Origin: Pantoea sp. Ep11b
GTDB taxonomy: Bacteria > Pseudomonadota > Gammaproteobacteria > Enterobacterales > Enterobacteriaceae
Direction: 5' to 3'
Assembly: GCF_040783975.1 (NCBI RefSeq)
Contig: NZ_CP160631.1
Span: 186,001 to 250,000 of the forward strand
DNA length: 64,000 nucleotides
The notes under the pieces were generated by a model. That model was not told the origin of the DNA. It did no database searches and saw only the letters and a list, made by a program, of their open reading frames with translations. A program made the position numbers and the translations under genes. Below are positions 57,631 through 64,000 of the stretch, one piece after another (positions within the stretch are counted from its first letter, which is position 1; the number at the start of each line of letters is the position of its first letter).

Positions 57631-58647
57631 ATGACAGACAAGCAGGAAAACCCACAGGAAACGTCGCCGGAAAAGCCGCTTATCGACTTCAAAACCGGTA
57701 ATCACACCGTGGATAAATCGATCGTTCGCGTGTCGCGTTTCGTCAGCTGGTTTCAGTCTATTCCGGCCGTGGCGCACTTTATCCGTGCTCTCGATCGCTT
57801 CAACGACCGGCTCGGCAGCCAGTTTGGCGCGGCCATTACCTATTTCTCTTTTTTATCGCTGATCCCGATCCTGATGGTGTCGTTCGCAGCCGTAGGTTTT
57901 GTGCTGGCATCGAATCAGGATCTGCTGACCGATATCATCAACAAAATCGTCAGCAGCATCAGCGACCCGACGCTGGCCACCACGCTGAAGAATACGGTGA
58001 ACACTGCGATTCAGCAGCGCGCCACGGTGGGGATTACCGGTTTGCTGCTGGCGCTCTACTCCGGTCTGAACTGGATGGGGAATCTGCGTGAAGCGATTCG
58101 CGCGCAGTCGCGCGACGTCTGGGAGCGGCAGCCGGATGACAAAGAGAAGATCTGGAAACGCTATATCCGCGACTTTCTGTCGCTGACCGGCCTGATGCTG
58201 GCGCTGGTGATTACGCTGTCGCTGACCTCGGTGGCTGGCTCTGCGCAGGCGACCATCGTGAGCGCACTGGGGCTGGATGGCATCGACTGGCTGCGGCCTG
58301 CCCTGACCATTATCGCCACCTCGATTTCCGTCATGGCTAACTACCTTCTGTTCCTCTGGATTTTCTGGATACTGCCGCGTCATAAGCCGCGCAGGAAGGC
58401 GCTGTTTCGCGGCACCCTGCTGGCAGCCATCGGTTTTGAGGTGATTAAGTTTGTGATGACGCTGACGCTGCCGAAGCTGGCGACCTCGCCTTCAGGGGCG
58501 GCATTTGGTTCAGTGCTGGGCCTGATGGCGTTTTTCTACTTCTTCGCCCGTCTGACGCTCTTCTGTGCCGCCTGGATCGCCACGGCTAAATATAAAGACG
58601 ATCCGCAGATGCCTCAGGCGGGCAGCGCAAAACAGAAAGCATCGTAA
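57631..58647 (+). CDS. yhjD: Inner-membrane protein YhjD
   Basis: The 338-residue protein matches E. coli YhjD (337 aa), including FNDRLGSQFGAAITYFSFLS, LYSGLNWMGNLREAIRAQSR and SGAAFGSVLGLMAFFYFFAR. It has about six membrane helices of the YihY/RNase-BN-like fold, though it is not a nuclease. In E. coli, changes in yhjD can relieve the need for lipid A Kdo, suggesting a part in envelope lipid transport. It starts 45 bases after yhjC. Confidence 0.95.
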   Translation: MTDKQENPQETSPEKPLIDFKTGNHTVDKSIVRVSRFVSWFQSIPAVAHFIRALDRFNDRLGSQFGAAITYFSFLSLIPILMVSFAAVGFVLASNQDLLTDIINKIVSSISDPTLATTLKNTVNTAIQQRATVGITGLLLALYSGLNWMGNLREAIRAQSRDVWERQPDDKEKIWKRYIRDFLSLTGLMLALVITLSLTSVAGSAQATIVSALGLDGIDWLRPALTIIATSISVMANYLLFLWIFWILPRHKPRRKALFRGTLLAAIGFEVIKFVMTLTLPKLATSPSGAAFGSVLGLMAFFYFFARLTLFCAAWIATAKYKDDPQMPQAGSAKQKAS

Positions 58648-58673
58648 TCGGTTAACAACAGCGGAAAATGTCT

Positions 58674-58732
58674 CCCCTCAGCTACTTTTTAATCAGATAA
58701 CAGGATGAATAGCTGAGGGGTCACTTTTATTT
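58674..58732 (+). terminator. Hairpin downstream of yhjD
   Basis: CCCCTCAGCT (58674-58683) and AGCTGAGGGG (58711-58720) form a perfect ten-base stem closing a 27-base loop, followed by TCACTTTTATTT. It probably separates yhjD from yhjE transcription. Confidence 0.7.
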
Positions 58733-58919
58733 AGCCCTTTCTCAGAGTATCCCGCCAGATATCACCCGGTTTTCCCCGGTATCGCCCGGCATTCGTCGCA
58801 CCACAGAAATTATCCTCTTTTTGCCCGCTGAAGCCAGACGTGGCGCGGGTTTTCATCATTGAATGCACCCTGGCAGATGCGTAAGATTCTTTGTCTGTAT
58901 TTACAAATAAGAAACAGTT

Positions 58920-60251
58920 ATGCAAGCCTCCCTCACAGACACACTCGACAAACAGCAGGACCCCACACCCGTTAACTCACGCAGTAAAGTGGTGATTGCG
59001 TCGCTGGTCGGAACGGCCATCGAATTCTTCGACTTTTACATTTACGCCACGGCTGCGGTCATTGTTTTCCCGCACATTTTCTTCCCGCAAGGGGATGCCA
59101 CGGTCGCTACGCTCCAGTCGCTGGCTACGTTCGCTATCGCCTTTGTGGCGCGTCCGATTGGCTCGGCGGTGTTCGGCCACTTCGGTGATCGCGTAGGGCG
59201 CAAGGCCACGCTGGTGGCATCGCTGCTGACCATGGGGATCTCTACCGTGGTGATTGGCCTGCTGCCGGGCTATGAAACCATCGGCGTGATGGCGCCACTG
59301 CTGCTGGCGCTGGCGCGTTTCGGTCAGGGGCTGGGGCTGGGCGGTGAATGGGGCGGTGCGGCGCTGCTGGCTACCGAGAATGCGCCCGCGAAGAAGCGTG
59401 CGCTTTATGGCTCCTTCCCTCAGCTGGGTGCGCCGATTGGCTTTTTCTTCGCAAACGGGACCTTTCTGCTGCTCTCCTGGCTGCTGACCGACGAGCAGTT
59501 TATGCAGTGGGGCTGGCGCGTGCCCTTTATCCTCTCCGCCGTGCTGGTGCTGATTGGCCTCTATGTGCGCGTGTCGCTGCATGAGAGTCCGGTGTTCGCC
59601 AAAGTGCAGAAAGAGAAGAAGCAGGTCCGGGTGCCGATTGCCGCGCTGCTGCGTCAGCATCTGACCGCCACTATTCTCGGCACCTTTATTATGCTGGCGA
59701 CCTATACGCTGTTCTACATCATGACTGTCTACTCAATGAGCTACGGGACCACACCCGCACCTGCCGGTCTGGGTATACCGCGTAACAGTATGCTGTGGAT
59801 GCTGATGCTGGCGGTGATTGGCTTTGGGGTGATGGTGCCGATTGCCGGGCTGCTGGCGGATCGCTTTGGTCGTCGCAAGACCATGATCACCATTACGCTG
59901 ATGATTATCGCGTTTTCGTTCCTGTTCCCGGCGATGCTCGGTTCCGGTTCACAGGCGCTGGTAATGGTGTTCCTGCTGCTGGGGCTGAGTATTATGGGCC
60001 TGACGTTTGGCCCGATGGGCGCGCTGCTGCCGGAGCTGTTCCCGACGGAAGTGCGTTACACCGGTGCTTCGTTCTCCTATAACCTCTCCTCCATTCTGGG
60101 TGCCTCGGTAGCGCCTTATATCGCGACCTGGCTGAATGCGCACTATGGCCTGCAGGCAGTGGGATTCTATCTGGCGTCGATGGCGGTGCTGACGCTGATT
60201 GCACTGCTCGCCTGTAAAGAGACGCGCCATCAGACGCTGTATGACGTGTAA
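58920..60251 (+). CDS. yhjE: MFS metabolite:proton symporter YhjE
   Basis: The 443-residue, 12-helix protein follows E. coli YhjE almost completely, for example IEFFDFYIYATAAVIVFPHI, FGHFGDRVGRKATLVASLL and FGQGLGLGGEWGGAALLATE. The MFS loop motif GDRVGRK and its second copy LADRFGRRK are intact. It belongs to the metabolite:H+ symporter family; the natural substrate is unsettled. No good ribosome-binding site precedes the ATG. It is followed by a terminator. Confidence 0.95.
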   Translation: MQASLTDTLDKQQDPTPVNSRSKVVIASLVGTAIEFFDFYIYATAAVIVFPHIFFPQGDATVATLQSLATFAIAFVARPIGSAVFGHFGDRVGRKATLVASLLTMGISTVVIGLLPGYETIGVMAPLLLALARFGQGLGLGGEWGGAALLATENAPAKKRALYGSFPQLGAPIGFFFANGTFLLLSWLLTDEQFMQWGWRVPFILSAVLVLIGLYVRVSLHESPVFAKVQKEKKQVRVPIAALLRQHLTATILGTFIMLATYTLFYIMTVYSMSYGTTPAPAGLGIPRNSMLWMLMLAVIGFGVMVPIAGLLADRFGRRKTMITITLMIIAFSFLFPAMLGSGSQALVMVFLLLGLSIMGLTFGPMGALLPELFPTEVRYTGASFSYNLSSILGASVAPYIATWLNAHYGLQAVGFYLASMAVLTLIALLACKETRHQTLYDV

Positions 60252-60273
60252 TCCCGCGGGATGAAGGTCAGCG

Positions 60274-60299
60274 AAACCCGGCAGCCGCCGGGTTTTTTT
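60274..60299 (+). terminator. yhjE rho-independent terminator
   Basis: The nine-base stem AAACCCGGC / GCCGGGTTT with loop AGCC runs into a T-tract, 22 bases after the yhjE stop. Confidence 0.9.
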
Positions 60300-60552
60300 A
60301 TGGGTTTCGCGCAGCGCCCGGGTGAACAGATGAACACGGCGGAGCGGGGAGTACGGGAACGGCATCCGCTCTGAACATCGCCCGGCGATCGGGCGAGAGG
60401 CGCAGGGAGCGTTGCTGAACAACGCAACGCGTTGGCCCGCCGCTCAGGGATGAGGGGCGTAATCGCGCGGGCCGGGTGGACAGGGAGTGGCTTAAGCGCC
60501 TTTCCGGACTGACCGTACTCCCCTGGCAGGCACGGTCAGGCACTGTTTACAA
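60300..60552. other. Intergenic DNA between the yhjE and ilvC terminators
   Basis: Both flanking genes end here. I see no gene, promoter or repeat that I can support. Confidence 0.5.
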
Positions 60553-60580
60553 ATAAAAAAACCCCGGCAAGCCGGGGTCT
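60553..60580 (-). terminator. ilvC rho-independent terminator
   Basis: On the minus strand ACCCCGGC-TT-GCCGGGGT is followed by seven T, 28 bases after the ilvC stop. Confidence 0.92.
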
Positions 60581-60608
60581 GTTTTGCTGAAAAGGGTGTT
60601 GCCGGTGA

Positions 60609-62084
60609 TTAGCCCGCGACAGCGATACGCTTCATATCGGTCATGTAGCCACGCAGCTTGCGGCCCACGGTTTCAATCGGATGCTGACGAACGGCTTCGT
60701 TGACGTCACGCAGCTGCGCGTTGTCGACCTGTGTGCCTTCAATCGCTTTACCCAGATCGCCAGGCTGCAGCGTGGTCATGAACTCTTTCAGCAGCGGCAC
60801 CGCCGCGAAGGAGAACAGGTAGTTACCATATTCAGCGGTGTCGGAGATCACCACGTTCATCTCATACAGGCGTTTACGGGCAATGGTGTTTGCGATCAGC
60901 GGCAGCTCATGCAGCGACTCATAGTAAGCTGACTCTTCGATGATGCCTGCGTCAACCATGGTTTCAAACGCCAGCTCAACGCCCGCTTTAACCATCGCCA
61001 CCATCACCACGCCTTTGTCGTAGTACTCCTGCTCTTCGATTTTGCCTTCGTACTGAGAGGCCGTTTCGAACGCGGTCTGGCCGGTCTCTTCACGCCAGGT
61101 CAGCAGTTTTTTATCATCGTTGGCCCAGTCTGCCATCATGCCGGAGGAGAATTCGCCGGAGATGATGTCATCCATGTGCTTCTGGAACAGCGGCGCCATG
61201 ATGGTTTTCAGCTGCTCTGACAGCGCATAGGCGCGCAGTTTCGCCGGGTTAGAGAGGCGATCCATCATCAGGGTGATGCCACCAAACTTCAGCGACTCGG
61301 TGATGGTTTCCCAGCCGAACTGGATCAGTTTCTCTGCGTAAGCCGGGTCGGTGCCTTCCGCCACCAGCTTGTCGAAGCAGAGCAGTGAACCGGCCTGCAA
61401 CATGCCGCACAGGATGGTCTGCTCGCCCATCAGGTCAGATTTCACTTCGGCAACAAACGAAGATTCCAGTACGCCAGCGCGGTCGCCACCGGTCGCAGCA
61501 GCCCAGGCTTTGGCAATCGCCATGCCTTCGCCTTTTGGATCGTTTTCCGGGTGAACCGCGATCAGGGTCGGCACGCCGAAGCCACGCTTATACTCTTCAC
61601 GGACTTCCGTACCCGGGCACTTCGGTGCCACCATGACGACGGTGATATCTTTACGGATGCTTTCGCCCACTTCGACGATGTTGAAGCCGTGAGAGTAGCC
61701 CAGTGCAGCACCATCTTTCATCAGCGGCTGAACAGCCTGAACCACAGCAGAGTGCTGCTTGTCCGGCGTCAGGTTGACCACCAGGTCCGCCTGCGGGATC
61801 AGATCTTCGTAGGTGCCCACTTTGAAACCGTTATCGGTCGCTTTACGCCAGGAAGGACGTTTTTCCGCAATCGCTTCAGCACGCAGTGCATAGGCAACAT
61901 CCAGACCGGAATCGCGCATGTTCAGACCCTGGTTCAGGCCCTGTGCGCCACAGCCAACGATAACGACTTTTTTGCCTTTCAGGAAACTGGCACCGTCTGC
62001 AAATTCGTCGCGAGCCATGAAGCGGCATTTACCTAATTGCGCTAACTGGTTGCGCAGATTCAATGTGTTGAAATAGTTAGCCAT
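60609..62084 (-). CDS. ilvC: Ketol-acid reductoisomerase, class II
   Basis: From [18 protein letters not shown] at 62084 the protein has 491 residues, the same as E. coli Ilv[17 protein letters not shown] binds NADPH. The long duplicated C-terminal knotted domain of class II enzymes carries the Mg2+ ligands. It converts acetolactate and acetohydroxybutyrate in valine and isoleucine synthesis. The open frame runs 41 codons further upstream, across the promoter, and is discarded. It is divergent from ilvY, its activator. Confidence 0.97.
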   Translation of the reverse strand: MANYFNTLNLRNQLAQLGKCRFMARDEFADGASFLKGKKVVIVGCGAQGLNQGLNMRDSGLDVAYALRAEAIAEKRPSWRKATDNGFKVGTYEDLIPQADLVVNLTPDKQHSAVVQAVQPLMKDGAALGYSHGFNIVEVGESIRKDITVVMVAPKCPGTEVREEYKRGFGVPTLIAVHPENDPKGEGMAIAKAWAAATGGDRAGVLESSFVAEVKSDLMGEQTILCGMLQAGSLLCFDKLVAEGTDPAYAEKLIQFGWETITESLKFGGITLMMDRLSNPAKLRAYALSEQLKTIMAPLFQKHMDDIISGEFSSGMMADWANDDKKLLTWREETGQTAFETASQYEGKIEEQEYYDKGVVMVAMVKAGVELAFETMVDAGIIEESAYYESLHELPLIANTIARKRLYEMNVVISDTAEYGNYLFSFAAVPLLKEFMTTLQPGDLGKAIEGTQVDNAQLRDVNEAVRQHPIETVGRKLRGYMTDMKRIAVAG

Positions 62085-62176
62085 GGGAACTCCGGTAAGG
62101 TTGTGTTTGCTTTTTTTGTTCAGGAACGGCGTGTCATGCAACGCCGCGAATGACCCCATCATATGACAGGAATTCT

Positions 62177-62224
62177 GTTGCTTAAATTGATATATTAACA
62201 ACGTCACATTGCAATAAATGCAAC
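62177..62224. promoter_or_regulatory. ilvC-ilvY control region with IlvY-type operator
   Basis: TTGCAATAAATGCAA at 62209-62223 is an inverted repeat (TTGCA / TGCAA). A second loose element, GTTG with CAAC, spans 62177-62202. In E. coli, IlvY binds two tandem operators between the divergent promoters. The assignment rests on position and symmetry. Confidence 0.55.
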
Positions 62225-62246
62225 ACCACTCAGAGGCGACGCGCGC

Positions 62247-63128
62247 ATGGATTTACGGGATCTGAAACTGTTTCTTCATCTGGCAGAAAGCTGCCACTTC
62301 GGGCGCAGCGCGCGGGCGATGCATGTCAGCCCCTCCACGTTGTCGCGCCAGATTCAGCGGCTGGAGGAGGATGTCGGTCATGCGCTGTTCCTGCGCGATA
62401 ACCGCACCGTGACGCTGACGGAGGCGGGTGAACGCCTGCGCCAGTTTGCCCAGCAGACGCTGTTGCAGTATCAGCAGCTGCGCCATGTGATGGATCTGAA
62501 TGGCCCGTCGCTGAGCGGCGAGCTGCGCCTGTTCTGCTCGGTGACGGCGGCCTACAGCCATCTGCCGCCTATCCTCGACCGCTTTCGTGCGGAACATCCG
62601 CAGGTCGAGATCAAACTGGATACTGGCGATGCCGCAGATGCGGTGGAAAAAGTGCACTCCGGCGATGCCGATTTAGCGATAGCGGGTCGCCCTGAAACCC
62701 TGCCCGCCAGCATCGATTTTATGCCCCTGGGGCTGATTCCGCTGGTGCTGATCGCGCCCGCTCTGCCCTGCGCCGTGCGCACCCAGGCCACGCAGCCACA
62801 GCCCGACTGGTCAAAAATTCCCTTTATCCTGCCCGTGCAGGGCCCGGCGCGGCGGCGTATCGACCTCTGGTTCCGCCGTCATCGCATCCCGAATCCGTTA
62901 ATTTACGCCACGGTGTCGGGGCATGAAGCGATTGTCTCGATGGTGGCGCTGGGCTGCGGCATTGCGCTACTGCCAGATGTGGTGCTGGAAAACAGCCCGG
63001 AACCGGTGCGTAACCGCGTGCTGATGCTGGAGAATGTGGAGTCTGTCGCGCCGTTTGAGCTGGGCATCTGCGTACAAAAAAAGCGGCTCGGTGAGCCGCT
63101 TATCAGTGCGTTCTGGAGCCAGCTGTAA
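62247..63128 (+). CDS. ilvY: LysR-type activator of ilvC
   Basis: The 293-residue protein starts [20 protein letters not shown] and has the HTH around [20 protein letters not shown]. The effector domain contains [20 protein letters not shown]. Its length and divergence from ilvC match E. coli IlvY, which activates ilvC when acetolactate or acetohydroxybutyrate is bound. It abuts ilvA tail to tail with no base between the stops. Confidence 0.94.
   Translation: MDLRDLKLFLHLAESCHFGRSARAMHVSPSTLSRQIQRLEEDVGHALFLRDNRTVTLTEAGERLRQFAQQTLLQYQQLRHVMDLNGPSLSGELRLFCSVTAAYSHLPPILDRFRAEHPQVEIKLDTGDAADAVEKVHSGDADLAIAGRPETLPASIDFMPLGLIPLVLIAPALPCAVRTQATQPQPDWSKIPFILPVQGPARRRIDLWFRRHRIPNPLIYATVSGHEAIVSMVALGCGIALLPDVVLENSPEPVRNRVLMLENVESVAPFELGICVQKKRLGEPLISAFWSQL
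63076..63101 (-). terminator. ilvA terminator lying inside the ilvY coding sequence
   Basis: On the minus strand AAGCGGCTC-ACC-GAGCCGCTT is followed by a T-run. It lies 28-53 bases past the ilvA stop, within the last codons of ilvY (the [10 protein letters not shown] region). Confidence 0.8.
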
Positions 63129-64000
63129 TCAGCTGCCTGACAGGAAGAAGCGGAATGCCGGGTTCTGGCTTTCGTCGTGAAAGTCGTAACCCAGATCGGT
63201 GAGGTGCTCTTCAAACCGTGGCTCATCGCTGCCAAGTTCAAACGCGGCCAGCACCCGGCCATAATCGGTGCCGTGGCTGCGGTAGTGGAACAGCGAGATA
63301 TTCCAGTGGGTGCCGAGCGTCTGCAGGAACTTCAGCAACGCGCCCGGCGCTTCCGGGAATTCAAAACTGAAAAGCCGTTCACGCAGCGGTTTGGTCGGAC
63401 GGCCGCCGACCATGTAGCGCACATGCAGTTTCGCCATCTCATCATCGGAGAGATCGACCACCTGATAACCGCCACGGGTCAGCTCGCCGATGATTTCGCT
63501 GCGCTCTTCCATACCCCGGGTCAGTCGCACACCCACAAAGATGCAGGCTTTGTCCGCATCGGCGTAGCGATAGTTGAACTCAGTGATAGACCGTCCGCCC
63601 AGCGTCTGGCAGAAACGCAGGAAACTGCCCTGCTGTTCCGGAATGGTGACGGCCAGCAGTGCTTCACGCTGTTCGCCCAGCTCGCAGCGCTCAGAGACGT
63701 AACGCAGCCCGTGGAAATTGACGTTGGCACCGGATAACACATGCGCCAGCCGCTCGCCTTTGATCTCATGCTGCTGGATATACTTTTTCATGCCCGCCAG
63801 CGCCAGCGCACCCGACGGCTCCGCCACAGCACGAACATCTTCAAACAGATCTTTCATGGCCGCACAGATCGCATCGCTGTCGACCGTGATGACTTCGTCG
63901 ATGTAGGACTGACAGAGCCGGAAGGTTTCGCTGCCAATCCGTTTAACCGCAACGCCCTCAGCAAACAGCCCGACGCGCGGCAGGTCGACCGGATGACCCG
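63129..64000 (-). CDS. ilvA: Threonine deaminase, biosynthetic; N-terminus beyond window edge
   Basis: About 290 C-terminal residues are present. The visible part begins GHPVDLPRVGLFAEGVAVKR and continues through VDSDAICAAMKDLFED and SGANVNFHGLRYVSERCELG into two ACT-like regulatory domains (SRNA-free text of note: GGRSITEFNYRYAD and MVGGRPTKPLRERLFSFEFP), ending FRFFLSGS. It matches E. coli IlvA. It deaminates threonine to 2-oxobutyrate and is inhibited by isoleucine. The PLP lysine lies beyond the right edge. The gene is the last of the ilv operon. Confidence 0.96.
   Translation of the reverse strand, partial: GHPVDLPRVGLFAEGVAVKRIGSETFRLCQSYIDEVITVDSDAICAAMKDLFEDVRAVAEPSGALALAGMKKYIQQHEIKGERLAHVLSGANVNFHGLRYVSERCELGEQREALLAVTIPEQQGSFLRFCQTLGGRSITEFNYRYADADKACIFVGVRLTRGMEERSEIIGELTRGGYQVVDLSDDEMAKLHVRYMVGGRPTKPLRERLFSFEFPEAPGALLKFLQTLGTHWNISLFHYRSHGTDYGRVLAAFELGSDEPRFEEHLTDLGYDFHDESQNPAFRFFLSGS

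Overview
The window reads as chromosome of a gammaproteobacterium of the order Enterobacterales. The closest fit is the Erwiniaceae (Pantoea/Erwinia type). Two blocks match Escherichia coli K-12 gene order: yhiN-pitA-uspB-uspA-(gap)-rsmJ-prlC-rlmJ-...-gor, and yhjC-yhjD-yhjE. The genes between and around these blocks are arranged differently from E. coli. The sequence is GC-rich throughout, apart from one clearly AT-rich island at about 29.0-30.7 kb. The genus assignment is inference; the synteny and protein identities are read from the sequence.

Layout. 0-3 kb: a truncated short-chain dehydrogenase, a coupled pair of uncharacterised small genes (one a membrane protein) and an aldo/keto reductase. 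2.9-15 kb: the conserved block with phosphate transport (pitA), universal stress proteins, rRNA methyltransferases (rsmJ, rlmJ), oligopeptidase A, RNase BN/Z and glutathione reductase. At the place where E. coli has dtpB there is a small bacteriocin-leader-like peptide gene with an apparent frameshift. 15-20.6 kb: a Tat-exported hydrolase, a small periplasmic protein, a cation/proton antiporter, and an MFS exporter with a divergent LysR regulator. 20.6-27.8 kb: the high-affinity potassium system kdpFABCD. kdpE is not next to kdpD, although a KdpE-type operator lies upstream of kdpF. 27.8-30.7 kb: an HD-GYP protein and an AT-rich two-gene unit that looks like a pore-forming toxin with a membrane immunity protein.

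30.7-38.3 kb: stand-alone metabolic and transport genes, ending in the fluoride channel gene crcB under a clear fluoride riboswitch. 38.5-43.1 kb: a nucleoside hydrolase and an L-galactonate cluster (lgoD, lgoR, lgoT). Four copies of an 11-base motif in the lgo control regions are candidate LgoR operators. 43.1-47.1 kb: an unknown-protein/hydrolase operon, the manganese exporter mntP with an upstream MntR box, and a small membrane protein. 47.9-52 kb: malate:quinone oxidoreductase and a phosphoketolase. 52-57 kb: a LysE-type exporter facing a MocR regulator, a glutathione transferase, a PhzF protein and an SDR. 56.7-64 kb: yhjC-yhjD-yhjE, then ilvC/ilvY divergent, with ilvA converging on ilvY and running off the right edge.

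Several genes form working units. KdpFABC pumps K+ under KdpD sensing. LgoT imports L-galactonate, LgoD oxidises it and LgoR controls them. IlvY controls ilvC within isoleucine/valine synthesis, to which IlvA also contributes. Gor and the glutathionyl-hydroquinone reductase belong to thiol metabolism. No tRNA, rRNA, CRISPR array, insertion sequence or prophage was recognised.
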